From contig NZ_JAGJBY010000002.1 in NCBI RefSeq assembly GCF_020010905.1, positions 2,356,001 to 2,420,000 on the forward strand: 64,000 nucleotides of DNA, given 5' to 3'. Positions 1-8,604 of this stretch are shown piece after piece. The translations under genes and the position numbers were made by a program. Source of the stretch: Streptomyces acidiscabies. GTDB taxonomy: Bacteria > Actinomycetota > Actinomycetes > Streptomycetales > Streptomycetaceae. Below the pieces are notes generated by a model. The model was not told the origin of the DNA. It saw only the letters and a list, made by a program, of their open reading frames with translations, and ran no database searches. The stretch's first letter is position 1, and each line of letters begins with the position of its first letter.

Positions 1-2
1 AG

Positions 3-3000
3 TTGGAGGGGGTACGGCGACCGGGGTCGTCGGAGCGGCAGGGGGAGCCTGAGCCGCAGGAGCGCCTGGGGACGCGGCAGGAGTCGGGGACGCCGGATGA
101 GGCGGGGGTGTCCTGGGGACCGAGTGCGTCGGAAGGTTTGGGGGAGTCGGAGGGCGGGCGGCGGTCGGGAACGTCGGACCGGTCGGGAACGTCGCCGAGG
201 CCGGGGACGCCGGGCGAGGCGGGGGCGTCGTGGGGACCGAGGGCGTCGGAAGACTCGGGGCGGCTGGAGGGAGTACGGCGGTCGGGGGCGCCAGATCGAC
301 CAGGGGTGTCGTCGGGGTCGAAGGCGCCGGAGGAGTCGAGGGAGCCAGGAGCGCAGGAGCGACCCGGAGCGTTGGAGGAGCCTGGGACGGCGGGGCAACC
401 GAAGGCGTTGAGGGAACCGAGCGCGCCGGGCGAGCGGGGGGCACCCGATCGGCCCGGGAGTGTCCAGGAACCGTGGGTGCCGGATGAGTCGAGGGAGCCA
501 GGAGCGCAGGAGCGACCCGGGGCGTTGGAGGAGCCTGGGACGCCGGGGCGACCGAAGACGTTGAGGGAACCGAGCGCGCCGGGCGAGCGGGGGGCACCCG
601 ATCGGCCCGGGAGCGTCCAGGAACCGTGGGCGCCGGATGAGTCGAGGGAGCCGGGTACGCCGGAGGATCCGGGAGCCACGGTCCAGCTGACCCCTCCCCG
701 TCCCAGCTCACCACAGCCGCCCCCACCCTGGCCGGCTTCGGCCCCGTTCGTGTCGCCACCAGCGGCTCCACCCCGGCCGGGTTCGTCTCCGTCGGCTTCG
801 GTCCCGTTCACGTCGTCACCAGCGGCTCCACCCCGGCCGGGTTCGTCTCCGTCGGCTTCGGTCCCGTTCACGTCGTCACCAGCGGCTCCACCCCGGCCAG
901 CTTCGTCTCCGCCGGTTTCGGCCCCGTTCACGTCGCCACCAGCGGTCCCACCCCGGCCAACCTCGTCTCCGTCCGTTTCGGCCCCGTTCGGGTCGCCACC
1001 AGTGGCCCCACCGCAGCCAACCTCGTCTCCGTCCGCTTCAGCCCAGCCCGCACCACCTTCGGCCATCCCTCTGCGCCCAACTTCGCGTCACCCTGACTCA
1101 GCCCAGCCCTCGTCGCCCCCGCCCGGCTCACCGCAGCCGACCTCACCCCAGCCCCCGTCCCTCCGCCCCTCGCCGCCCGGGCCCACCTCGTACCGAGCCC
1201 CCTGGGAGCCGCCGCCCACGACTCCGGCCGGGCCGGTGAACTTCCCGCCGGTCCCCCTGCCACCGGGCTTCGCCGAACGCCCGGAACCGACCGCGCCTGA
1301 ACCCCCGTACGCCTCCCCGATCCCGGAGGCATCCTCGGGCCCGCACGCCCCCTCGGCCTCGGGCGCCCCGTCGACCCCGCGTGTTCCCGCGACTCCGGGT
1401 CTCCCTTCAGCCCCGGATCTCTCCTCAGCCCCGGGCGTTCCCTCACCCCTGGGCGCCCCGTCAGCCTCGGGCGTCCCCTCGGACCAGGGTGCCGCCTCGC
1501 CCCCGAACGTCCCCCCAGCCCCGGATGCCTCGTCGGCCCCGGATCTCCCCTCGCCCTTGCACGCCCCCTCGGCTCCCGAGACGCCAGTGCTCCCGAAGGC
1601 CGTTTCGGCTCCGGTCTCCGCTCCGCCGCCGGGGTTTCCTCCAGCTCCGTATGTTCCTTCGGCTCCTGAGCCCTCCGCACCCCGGGACGCTGTTTCGGCT
1701 CCGGTCTCTGCCCCGCCGTCGGGACTCCCCTCAGCTCCGTACGTCCCTTCGGCTTCCGAGCCCTCCGCCCCCCAGGACGTCGCCTCTGCTCCGGTCCCCG
1801 CCCCGCCGTCGGGACTCCCCTCAGCCCCGTACGTTCCTTCGGCTTCCGAGCCCCCCGCACACCGGGACGTCGTTTCGGCTCCGGCCTCAGTCCCGCCGTC
1901 GGGACTCCCCTCAGCCCCGTACGTTCCTCCGGCCCCCGAGCCCCCCGCCCCCCAGGCCGCCGCCTCCGCTCCGGCCTCAGTCCCGCCGCCGGGACTCCCC
2001 TCAGCCCCGCACGTCCCTCCGGCCCCCGAGCCCCCCGCCCCCCAGGCCGCCGCCTCCGTTCCGGCCCCCGCCCCGCCGCCAGGACTCCCCCCAGCCCCGC
2101 ACATCCCTCCGGCCCCCGAGCCCCCCACCCCCCAAGACGCCACCTCCACTCCCGCCTCACCCCCCGAAACACCCCCACCCCCAACCACCCCCCTCACCCG
2201 CAAAACCCTCGACGAACCCCGCCCCCACCTCAAGCCCTACCTCGGCTCAGGCCCGCCCACCTACGACGCCGACCCCACCGCCCTCCCCCTCGCCGACCCC
2301 GACGCCCTGGACGACCTCGTCGCGGACACCGTTCTGGACGGGGCCCGGTACGGGGCCAGCACCCTGCGGGCCGTAAGCCTGCGCGGCGACTCCGCGCGGT
2401 ACCGGGGTGAACCCCGGCGGGACGCCCTGCTCACCGCCCGTTTCGGGTACGGCGAGAACGCGCTGGTCCTCGTCGCGATGGCGACCGGCGCGAGGGCGAC
2501 GGTCGGGGCGCACCGGGCTGCCGCCGAGGTGTGCCGGTGGATCGGGCGGGCCGTGGGGCGCAGCCATGTGCGGCTCGCGGAGGACATCAGGGCGGGCCGA
2601 CGGGGCGACCTGAAGTCGGGACTGCACCGCCTCACCGACCGCAGTCTCGGACGGCTACGGGCCGGCGCCGCCGAGCAGGGGCTCACCCCCGAGGAGTACA
2701 CGGCCACCCTGAGGTGCCTGCTCCTGTCCGCAGACCCCGAATGCCGGACCCGCGTGTTCTTCGGCGTGGGCGAGGGCGGCCTGTTCCGCCTGCGCGACGG
2801 CGAGTGGCAGGACATCGAACCGGCGCCCGGGGAACCGGCGGGGGAACCAGGCCCCGCCGCGAGGCTCCGGGGAACTCCCCGAAAACCGCTCCCGCACACC
2901 CGGGACGCGACGATGCCGGACGCCCCGGCTGATCCGTACGCGGCGAACCCGGGAGACGCGTACGCCGCAGGGCCACGCCCCCTGAACTCACCCGGCCCGA

Positions 3001-3410
3001 ACCCACCAGGCCCGACCACCCCGTACGGAACCGGCACACCCCGGCAGAACTCACCCGGCCCGTACAACACGCCGACACCCCCCTCCCCCCACGACGACCA
3101 CCCCACCCCCGACCTCGGCTCCCCCGCAGACCCTCGCCACCCCTCAAGCCTCCCCACCCCCTACGACCACCTCCCACCCCCCGACCCCTTCCTCTTCCGC
3201 ACCTCCGTAGCCCAACCCGGCGACACCCTCCTCATGTGCACAGCCGGCCTCGCCGACCCCCTCCGCGGTGAGCTGGAGCTCGCCGGGCACCTCACCGCCC
3301 GCTGGGCCGGCGCCCCCGTCCCCGGTCTCGCGGAGTTCCTCGCGGACATCCAGATCAGGGTGAAGGGGTACGCGGACGACAGGACAGCCGCAGCGGTCTG
3401 GGAGGCGTGA
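3..3410 (+). CDS. Repeat-rich protein with C-terminal PP2C-like phosphatase domain (5' partial)
   Basis: The frame is open to the left edge, so the true start is probably outside the window. The first ~750 residues are low-complexity Pro/Ala/Ser/Glu sequence made of tandem repeats: a 51-residue unit, a 20-residue unit and a roughly 30-residue unit. A globular part begins around residue 760 (YLGSGPPTYDADPTALPLAD) and includes DALLTARFGYGENALVLVA and FFGVGEGGLFRLRDGEWQ. It is interrupted by a second Pro-rich linker and ends with LLMCTAGLADPLRGELELAG. This resembles the divergent PP2C/PPM-type domain seen in large Streptomyces proteins; classic Asp metal ligands are not obvious, so catalysis is uncertain. 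The Pro-rich part may be a surface or scaffold stalk. It ends 5 bp before a convergent gene. The domain call is moderately sure, the role unknown. Confidence 0.75.
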   Translation: MEGVRRPGSSERQGEPEPQERLGTRQESGTPDEAGVSWGPSASEGLGESEGGRRSGTSDRSGTSPRPGTPGEAGASWGPRASEDSGRLEGVRRSGAPDRPGVSSGSKAPEESREPGAQERPGALEEPGTAGQPKALREPSAPGERGAPDRPGSVQEPWVPDESREPGAQERPGALEEPGTPGRPKTLREPSAPGERGAPDRPGSVQEPWAPDESREPGTPEDPGATVQLTPPRPSSPQPPPPWPASAPFVSPPAAPPRPGSSPSASVPFTSSPAAPPRPGSSPSASVPFTSSPAAPPRPASSPPVSAPFTSPPAVPPRPTSSPSVSAPFGSPPVAPPQPTSSPSASAQPAPPSAIPLRPTSRHPDSAQPSSPPPGSPQPTSPQPPSLRPSPPGPTSYRAPWEPPPTTPAGPVNFPPVPLPPGFAERPEPTAPEPPYASPIPEASSGPHAPSASGAPSTPRVPATPGLPSAPDLSSAPGVPSPLGAPSASGVPSDQGAASPPNVPPAPDASSAPDLPSPLHAPSAPETPVLPKAVSAPVSAPPPGFPPAPYVPSAPEPSAPRDAVSAPVSAPPSGLPSAPYVPSASEPSAPQDVASAPVPAPPSGLPSAPYVPSASEPPAHRDVVSAPASVPPSGLPSAPYVPPAPEPPAPQAAASAPASVPPPGLPSAPHVPPAPEPPAPQAAASVPAPAPPPGLPPAPHIPPAPEPPTPQDATSTPASPPETPPPPTTPLTRKTLDEPRPHLKPYLGSGPPTYDADPTALPLADPDALDDLVADTVLDGARYGASTLRAVSLRGDSARYRGEPRRDALLTARFGYGENALVLVAMATGARATVGAHRAAAEVCRWIGRAVGRSHVRLAEDIRAGRRGDLKSGLHRLTDRSLGRLRAGAAEQGLTPEEYTATLRCLLLSADPECRTRVFFGVGEGGLFRLRDGEWQDIEPAPGEPAGEPGPAARLRGTPRKPLPHTRDATMPDAPADPYAANPGDAYAAGPRPLNSPGPNPPGPTTPYGTGTPRQNSPGPYNTPTPPSPHDDHPTPDLGSPADPRHPSSLPTPYDHLPPPDPFLFRTSVAQPGDTLLMCTAGLADPLRGELELAGHLTARWAGAPVPGLAEFLADIQIRVKGYADDRTAAAVWEA
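333..638 (+). repeat. Two 153-bp tandem repeats inside the PP2C-like gene
   Basis: A 153-bp unit (51 codons) beginning GAGTCGAGGGAGCC occurs at 333 and 486, and the start of a third copy is at 639. The copies differ by only a few bases. The period is a multiple of three, so the frame is kept and the protein gains a 51-residue duplicated block (ESREPGAQERPGALEEPG...). Confidence 0.85.
750..1065 (+). repeat. 60-bp coding tandem repeat (about five units)
   Basis: A 20-codon unit encoding variants of PPRPGSSPSASVPFTSSPAA is repeated about five times. The second and third units are almost identical in DNA; later ones have diverged. Confidence 0.8.
1600..2150 (+). repeat. About 90-bp coding tandem repeat (about six units)
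   Basis: A unit of roughly 30 codons encoding variants of SAPVSAPPSGLPSAPYVPSA is repeated about six times and decays into CCCCCACCC-type Pro codon runs towards 2160. It is the third repeat family within the same gene. Confidence 0.75.
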
Positions 3411-3415
3411 CGCAC

Positions 3416-5104
3416 TCACTCGATGTACGGACGCCAGTTCCGGTTCTGCGTGTCGTACACGTACCGAGGCAGCCCCGTGATCGCCGTCGTACGGAAGGGA
3501 CGGCCGCCGTCGTCGACACGCACCGTGCCGGCACGGCCCTGCGACGACCAGTCCAGCTCCAGGTACCAGGAACAGTCGCAGCCCGCCGTACGCGCCGTCA
3601 CCAGCAGAATCTCCGGGTCCTTCGCGGAGACGCGGTACGGGAAGCTGACCGCGGGGAGTTCGGTGCCCGCGTCGTTGCCGGGCATCGAGTGGGCGATCGG
3701 ACGGTCCTTGTCGAGGTCGACGGCGAACTCGCGGGGCGTGAGGGAGCCGCCGCAGCCCTGGTCCATGGCGTACGCGTTCCCGGCGGCGGGCGTACCCCGG
3801 CCCACGACGCGCACGCGCAGGGCTTCCAGGACGACGGCCGTGTCCGAGCGGCCCTGCACGGAGATCCGGACCATCGTCTCCTTGCCGTGCAGCCCGCCCT
3901 CGGCGGTCGCCCAGGCGCGCGCGTCCTGTGACATCGGGGGCGGAGGGACCTGGGCGGGCGGCTGGTCGATGACGTAGTAGTGCCCGCAGCCCTGGTTCCA
4001 GACGTGCGAGTCGACGGTCCAGGCGAGGGGCGTACCGGCGAACGGCGTCTTGCTGGGCGCCCCGGAACCGGACGGCGACGCGGACACCCCGGCCCCGGCC
4101 TCGGCGGAAGGCCCGCCCCCCTTCACCGAGGGCGACACCGACGGCGACGGCGATCCGCTCCCGCTCGGACGGGGCGTCACCTTCCCCGGCCGCGAACTGA
4201 GCGACGGCACATCGTCCCCGGCCTGCGCGGTCGCCCCGGGAACCTCGTGCCGCCGCCCGTCGGGCAGCGCCGACAAGGTCCCGACGGTCGCCGCGACGAC
4301 ACAGGCGACGGCGCCGAACACGGCAGCACGCCGCCGGTACCAGGGCCGGGGACGGGGCGGGGGCGAGTCCTGTACGACGGCGTCGACACCGTCTCCGGCA
4401 CCGCCCCCGGCGTCGGACCGAACGCCCGCCCCCGCGACGGTCTCCGCCCCGGCACCGGGTGACACACCCGCCTCTGAACTCGCTTCGCCCGCCTCGGACT
4501 TCACGCCGGATACGACGACCCCGGCCCCTGAACCCGCCGCAGCCGACACCTCCTCCGCACCCTCCGCCCGACCGACCCCCGCCTCGCTATCGGCCGCCGC
4601 TCCTGAGCCCGCCTCAGCTGGCACCTCGCCCGCACCCGCCCCGAGGCCCGCGCCCGCACCCTCCGCCCGGTTGGCCTCCGCCTCGCTATCGGCCGCCGCT
4701 CCTGAGCCCGCCTCAGCTGGCACCTCGCCCGCACCCGCCCCGAGGCCCGCGCCCGCACCCTCCGCCCGGCCGGCCCCCGCCTCGCCAACGCCCCCCGCCC
4801 CCGAACCGCCCCCGGCGTCCCCCTCCCCCTTCCGCCCCCGCTCCTGCCGCCCCTGCCTCTCCTCCACCGCCAATAACCACAACCGATGCAGCTCAAGCCG
4901 CTCCGCCGAACTCGCCCCGCAGAACCCCGCAAGCCGCTCGACCGGCGCGAAGTCCTGCGGCACCGCCTCCCCCGCGCAGTACCGGTGCAACGTGGACGTG
5001 TTCATCCCCAGCCGCCGCGCAAGCGACCCGTAGCTGCGGTCCGTGCGGGACTTCAGCTCCCGCAGGCGCTCCGCGAAGTCCGCCGCATGCCGGCCACTCG
5101 TCAC
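3416..5104 (-). CDS. Membrane-anchored helix-turn-helix (XRE-like) protein with Ala/Gly/Glu repeat linker
   Basis: About 562 residues from a GTG at 5104 that follows GGGGGT at a good distance; an in-frame ATG at 5146 would add 14 residues but has no clear ribosome-binding site. The N-terminus is an XRE-like DNA-binding domain (SYGSLARRLGMNTSTLHRYC, about residues 20-75). Next comes a ~170-residue Ala/Gly/Glu-rich linker with two copies of a 33-residue repeat, then one membrane span (AAVFGAVACVVAATVGTLSAL). A Ser/Pro-rich outer stretch and a C-terminal domain with several Cys (WNQGCGHYYVI, DQGCGGSLT, TAGCDCSWYLELDW) follow. The topology suggests a cytoplasmic HTH and an extracellular sensor or structural domain. 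Its target and signal are unknown. It converges on the PP2C-like gene. Confidence 0.8.
   Translation of the reverse strand: MTSGRHAADFAERLRELKSRTDRSYGSLARRLGMNTSTLHRYCAGEAVPQDFAPVERLAGFCGASSAERLELHRLWLLAVEERQGRQERGRKGEGDAGGGSGAGGVGEAGAGRAEGAGAGLGAGAGEVPAEAGSGAAADSEAEANRAEGAGAGLGAGAGEVPAEAGSGAAADSEAGVGRAEGAEEVSAAAGSGAGVVVSGVKSEAGEASSEAGVSPGAGAETVAGAGVRSDAGGGAGDGVDAVVQDSPPPRPRPWYRRRAAVFGAVACVVAATVGTLSALPDGRRHEVPGATAQAGDDVPSLSSRPGKVTPRPSGSGSPSPSVSPSVKGGGPSAEAGAGVSASPSGSGAPSKTPFAGTPLAWTVDSHVWNQGCGHYYVIDQPPAQVPPPPMSQDARAWATAEGGLHGKETMVRISVQGRSDTAVVLEALRVRVVGRGTPAAGNAYAMDQGCGGSLTPREFAVDLDKDRPIAHSMPGNDAGTELPAVSFPYRVSAKDPEILLVTARTAGCDCSWYLELDWSSQGRAGTVRVDDGGRPFRTTAITGLPRYVYDTQNRNWRPYIE
4581..4778 (-). 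repeat. Two 99-bp tandem repeats in the HTH protein linker
   Basis: GCCTCGCTATCGGCCGCC recurs 99 bp apart (4581 and 4680). The two units are nearly identical and encode a duplicated 33-residue Ala/Gly/Glu block. Confidence 0.85.
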
Positions 5105-5344
5105 CGTACCCCCGTGGTGTCGGGCCTGGGACGGCATCCCAGGCACTCGTATATCTGCACGTCAGCAGGGGTGGGATGGTTCCATCCCCGGCGGACGGGC
5201 GCTGCCGCTTGCGGTGCTCCCCCGTGGCCCCTGATGCTCATGGTGTCGCACCGAACGGCCCGGTCGGAACCCGACCTGCTGCGCCGACGGTACGCCGGGG
5301 TGCGACCCCTTTACATCCACGTACACCTTCACGGGGGACCACCC

Positions 5345-5965
5345 ATGCGTACTCGCCTGCACGCGGTCGTACTCACCGCACTCTCCGCCGTCTGCCTGAC
5401 GGTCGTCACCGCGACCGCCGTACCCGCCGCCACGAACCCGGCCCCGCCGGGCTTCCTCGCGGCCGGCGACCTGCCGCCGTACCTCTCCTCCGCGTGGACG
5501 GCGGGACCGGTCACCGCGGGTGTGCCGGAGGAGGTCGAGACGGACACATGTCTCAGCATGGCGCTGGGCAGCGGCACCGGAACCTGGTATCGCACCTTCC
5601 GCACCGATCTCGACGCGGGCGCCCGGCAGGTGAGCGTGGTCCTGCCCAACGAGGCGCAGGCGAAGGGCCGTTACGAGCGGATCGCGAAGGACATCCGCTC
5701 CTGCGCGACCCGCATCGAGCAGAAGTACCCGGACGTCCGGGCCGAGTTCAAGGACTACGGCGCCGTCAAGGTCGAGGAGGGCGCGCACGTCTTCGGCCTG
5801 CACACGGCCGCCGAGTGGGGCGCCGTGGACGTACGGCTGCTGGGCGTCGGCAGGGACGGGCGGACCGTCACCGTCGTCGACTGGGGGCAGATGGGGACGT
5901 TCAAGGACGCGCCGGTGAAGGCGTTCAAGAAGACCACGGTCACAGCGGTGAACAAGCTCCGCTGA
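5345..5965 (+). CDS. Secreted protein, possibly PknH-sensor-like
   Basis: 206 residues from an ATG at 5345 preceded by GGGGGACC. It has a Sec signal peptide (MRTRLHAVVLTALSAVCLTVV, Ala-rich cleavage region near residue 30). The mature part has two Cys that could pair (VETDTCLSMAL and DIRSCATRIEQ) and an alpha/beta pattern with WYRTFRTDLDAGARQVSVVL and VTVVDWGQMGTF. This pattern is reminiscent of the extracellular PknH-type sensor fold found alone in many Streptomyces proteins, but that is inference. It stands alone with a terminator directly downstream. No function can be assigned. Confidence 0.75.
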   Translation: MRTRLHAVVLTALSAVCLTVVTATAVPAATNPAPPGFLAAGDLPPYLSSAWTAGPVTAGVPEEVETDTCLSMALGSGTGTWYRTFRTDLDAGARQVSVVLPNEAQAKGRYERIAKDIRSCATRIEQKYPDVRAEFKDYGAVKVEEGAHVFGLHTAAEWGAVDVRLLGVGRDGRTVTVVDWGQMGTFKDAPVKAFKKTTVTAVNKLR

Positions 5966-5976
5966 CCGTCAGGGAC

Positions 5977-6015
5977 GGGGCCGCCCTCACGCATGGGGGA
6001 CGAGAGGGCGGCCCC
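5977..6015 (+). terminator. Strong stem-loop after the secreted-protein gene
   Basis: GGGGCCGCCCTC (5977-5988) pairs perfectly with GAGGGCGGCCCC (6004-6015) across a 15-nt loop, starting 12 bp after the stop codon. There is no T-tract, which is usual for Streptomyces terminators. Confidence 0.75.
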
Positions 6016-6662
6016 CGCACGACTGGATCTGGAGTGCCGATCCCCCCTCTGCGCCACCCCCTACGCCGGGCCCGGACCCCTCCGTGGCCCGCTCTCGGCG
6101 TTTTGCCCGGGTCGTGCCTCGCGTTCACCCGCCGCTTACCCGCCCGTGACCAGCACCGGGCCCTCGTCCGCACCACCCCGCCTGCCGGATCCGCGTCGGT
6201 TTCCGGCCAAGTTCACGTGCACGGCGCGGGGTTGCCGCGCGCTTTCCGAACTGTCACCCGCCGGAAGGCTCTGGCCCGGGCTCCGGTCCGGCTACGACGG
6301 GTTCGGGAGCCGGGGCTCGACGCGGGGACCGACTCGTACGCCGGGGGCGCGTAGACCGGGCGGCGCACGAGGGGCGCCACGGGGTGTCCGAGCCGCGCGA
6401 AGCACGTGGCACCACCCTTCGCGCTCGTGTACACGGCCTCGGGGGACCCGGTGTCCCCGCGGTCACCTCACGGCGGGCCACCGGCATATGCCCGGGGCCT
6501 TTGTCGGCAGGTCAGAGCGGACGCGGTCGACGTGACACCCCGTGCCGACAACATGGCCGAACACCCGGGCGTCGGCGACGGTCCATGACTGCCGCCCGTC
6601 TCACGGGGCATGGATCCCCGTGAACGTGTTCGACAGGAAGGAAACCGGACATCGGCGCGCGG
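6016..6662. other. Non-coding gap of about 650 bp
   Basis: No reading frame here has convincing codon bias or a recognisable product. A perfect 8-bp hairpin (TCACGGGG at 6601-6608, CCCCGTGA at 6616-6623) lies about 40 bp before the next gene and may belong to its leader. Confidence 0.5.
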
Positions 6663-7142
6663 GTGGGGGTCATGAAAAGGCAAGCACGAGGGAGCGGTCC
6701 CACGGTGATCGGGGCCTCCTCGGCGACACGGACGGACGAGGGCTTCACCGACACGGGGCAGCCGCAGCTGAGACGGCGGCTGGAGCGCGCGGACCTGGGC
6801 GCGGTGCCCGACGCCCGGCACGCGCTCCGCGAACTGCTGCACACCTGGGGAAAACCGGGCCGCTCCGACATAGCGGAGCTGCTCACCAGCGAACTGGTCA
6901 CCAACGCACTGCTCCACACCGACGACGACGCGGTCCTGACGGCGACCGTCGGACCCGAAGGACTCCACGTGGAGGTACGGGACTTCGTGGACCGGCTGCC
7001 CGAGCCGGAGGCGCCGCACGCCGACGACGGCACCCACGGCCGGGGCCTGCTGCTGGTCCAGGCGCTCGCGGACGCCTGGGGGGTCAGGCCGCACGGCATC
7101 GGCAAGGCGGTCTGGTTCGAACTCGACGCGGACGCCGCGTAG
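6663..7142 (+). CDS. ATP-binding protein, HATPase/anti-sigma-factor-like
   Basis: 159 residues from GTG 6663; ATG 6672 directly behind GGTGGGGG is an equally likely start (156 residues). The sequence carries the GHKL N-box (AELLTSELVTNALLHTDDDA) and the glycine-rich ATP-lid region (DGTHGRGLLLVQALADAWGV), with little outside this domain. It matches the single-domain HATPase_c_2 proteins related to RsbW/SpoIIAB, which are abundant in Streptomyces and are thought to act as anti-sigma kinases or partner-switch components. No partner anti-anti-sigma gene is adjacent. A shared bidirectional terminator separates it from the convergent DUF2637 gene. Confidence 0.85.
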   Translation: MGVMKRQARGSGPTVIGASSATRTDEGFTDTGQPQLRRRLERADLGAVPDARHALRELLHTWGKPGRSDIAELLTSELVTNALLHTDDDAVLTATVGPEGLHVEVRDFVDRLPEPEAPHADDGTHGRGLLLVQALADAWGVRPHGIGKAVWFELDADAA

Positions 7143-7163
7143 TTCACGTACAGAGACGACAAC

Positions 7164-7204
7164 GGGGCGGGGGCGCGGCCCTGTTCAGGTCGCGCCCCCG
7201 CCCC
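7164..7204. terminator. Bidirectional terminator between convergent genes
   Basis: GGGGCGGGGGCGCG (7164-7177) and CGCGCCCCCGCCCC (7191-7204) form a perfect 14-bp stem with a 13-nt loop, between the ends of the ATP-binding-protein gene and the DUF2637 gene. Confidence 0.85.
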
Positions 7205-7225
7205 GAGGAATTTCTTACGGCGTCA

Positions 7226-8287
7226 TCAGCCGAACTGCTGCTCCAGATCCTTGAGTTTGCGCTCCAGCGAGTCCAGTCGCGGTAGCGCCATCGTGTCGTC
7301 CTCCGCGGTCAGGTCAACCTTGGACGAGGAGGACGAGGAGGCGGACGCCTCCGAACCGTGCCGGACCGGGGAGAGCGAGGGACGCTGGCGGACGGGAAGC
7401 TCCGCGGCGGCGGCCGGGGCAGGCTCCGAAGAGGCCGCGACCCGCTCCAGGGCGACCTCGGCGGGCGCGTCCATCGGACGGCCGCCGCGCCCCGGGAAGC
7501 CCCGGTGACCCCGGCTTATCGCCTTCAACTGGGCCTTCTCCACCCGCTGCTGCTCACGCCGCAGACGCTTGGTGTCCTCCTTGCGCGCCTTGTCGTCGCG
7601 CACCTCGTCGACCGCCTCGTCCAGGCTGCGGACGTTCTCCAGGAGCATCAGCGACCACGCCTTGTACGTCTCGCGCGGAGCCCTTATCCAGCGCACCACG
7701 CGGATCTGCGGCAGCGGACGCGGCACCAGACCCTGCTCGCGCAGCGCGGCCCGACGGGTCTGCTTCAGCGCCCGGTCGAACAGAACGGCGGCCGAGAGGG
7801 ACATACCGGAGAAGAACTGCGGGGCGCCGTCGTGGCCCATACCCCGGGGCGCGTGCACCCAGTTGAACCAGGCCGCGGCACCCGCGAACATCCACACCAG
7901 TATCCGGGAGCCGAGCGCCGCGTCACCGTGGCTCGCCTCGCGCACGGCGAGGACCGAGCAGAACATGGCCGCGCCGTCGAGGCCGAACGGGACGAGGTAC
8001 TCCCACCCGTTGGAAAGGCCGAGGTTCTCCCGGCCGAAGCCGACGAGCCCCCGGTAGGAGAGCGCCGCGGCGACGCCGGCGCAGCAGAACAGCAGGACGT
8101 AGGAGGCCATGCCGTAAACGGTTTCCTTGCGCCTACGGCGCTCCTCGCTGCGCTCCCACGAGTCGTCCTTCGCGTGCTCCCCGCTGGACCGCTTGCTCCG
8201 CGCGAGCACCGCAATCGCCGCCAGCATGCCCAGGAGCAGTACGGCGCCCGGAAGCAGCCAATTCAGCGATATGTCGGTCAGTCTCAT
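7226..8287 (-). CDS. DUF2637 domain membrane protein
   Basis: 353 residues from ATG 8287 (MRLTDISLNW); a longer frame to 8344 adds 19 residues without membrane or domain features. There are about five membrane spans: LNWLLPGAVLLLGMLAAIAVLA, then after a charged loop YGMASYVLLFCCAGVAAALSY, LVPFGLDGAAMFCSVLAV, ILVWMFAGAAAWFNW and a further hydrophobic stretch (FFSGMSLSAAVLFDRAL). A long charged cytoplasmic tail follows, with coiled-coil character (TKRLRREQQRVEKAQ) and a C-terminal heptad-like end (LDSLERKLKDLEQQFG). The FGLDGAAM and NWVHAP segments are typical of DUF2637 proteins, some of which are SpdB-like plasmid spread proteins. This chromosomal type has no assigned role. Confidence 0.85.
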   Translation of the reverse strand: MRLTDISLNWLLPGAVLLLGMLAAIAVLARSKRSSGEHAKDDSWERSEERRRRKETVYGMASYVLLFCCAGVAAALSYRGLVGFGRENLGLSNGWEYLVPFGLDGAAMFCSVLAVREASHGDAALGSRILVWMFAGAAAWFNWVHAPRGMGHDGAPQFFSGMSLSAAVLFDRALKQTRRAALREQGLVPRPLPQIRVVRWIRAPRETYKAWSLMLLENVRSLDEAVDEVRDDKARKEDTKRLRREQQRVEKAQLKAISRGHRGFPGRGGRPMDAPAEVALERVAASSEPAPAAAAELPVRQRPSLSPVRHGSEASASSSSSSKVDLTAEDDTMALPRLDSLERKLKDLEQQFG

Positions 8288-8604
8288 CTGGAGTCCCTTG
8301 CGTTGGGATAGGGCGTATCGCCCGCCATATTGGCCCAATCCCACCGGCCCTCAAGGGGGTTTCGGGGCAAGAGGCCGCCAAGGAGGTGCAAGGGGATGCC
8401 CACGGCGACGTTCTGCTCGAACTGCTGCTTGAGCGGCGGGAGTTGAGTTCGAATAAGACTACCCGTACGGATGGTTCCACGGAAAGTTCCCGCGGCTCGT
8501 GAGGAAATTGTGAATCCCCTGTTACCGTACGGCCGTCCCGTTCGGCGATGATCTTACGACAGCACCGGACGCGCCCCGCACCGAGGGGGGTGTCCGAAGG
8601 GGCG
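8288..8604. other. Gap of 317 bp without a confident gene
   Basis: The only hint of coding is on the plus strand around 8340-8505, where a frame with moderate GC3 passes an AAGGAGG at about 8380 and reads GDAHGDVLLELLLERRELSS before a stop. It has no well-placed start codon, so it is not called. The rest looks like the upstream region of the DUF2637 gene. Confidence 0.4.

Noticed and set aside
928..2233. Long Gly/Arg/Glu-rich frames opposite the PP2C-like gene
   Set aside because: Antisense translation of the Pro-rich repeats; no start context and no domain.
8340..8505. Small plus-strand gene near an AAGGAGG
   Set aside because: No start codon is at a working distance in the frame with coding character, and the ATG in the other frame gives only 16 codons.
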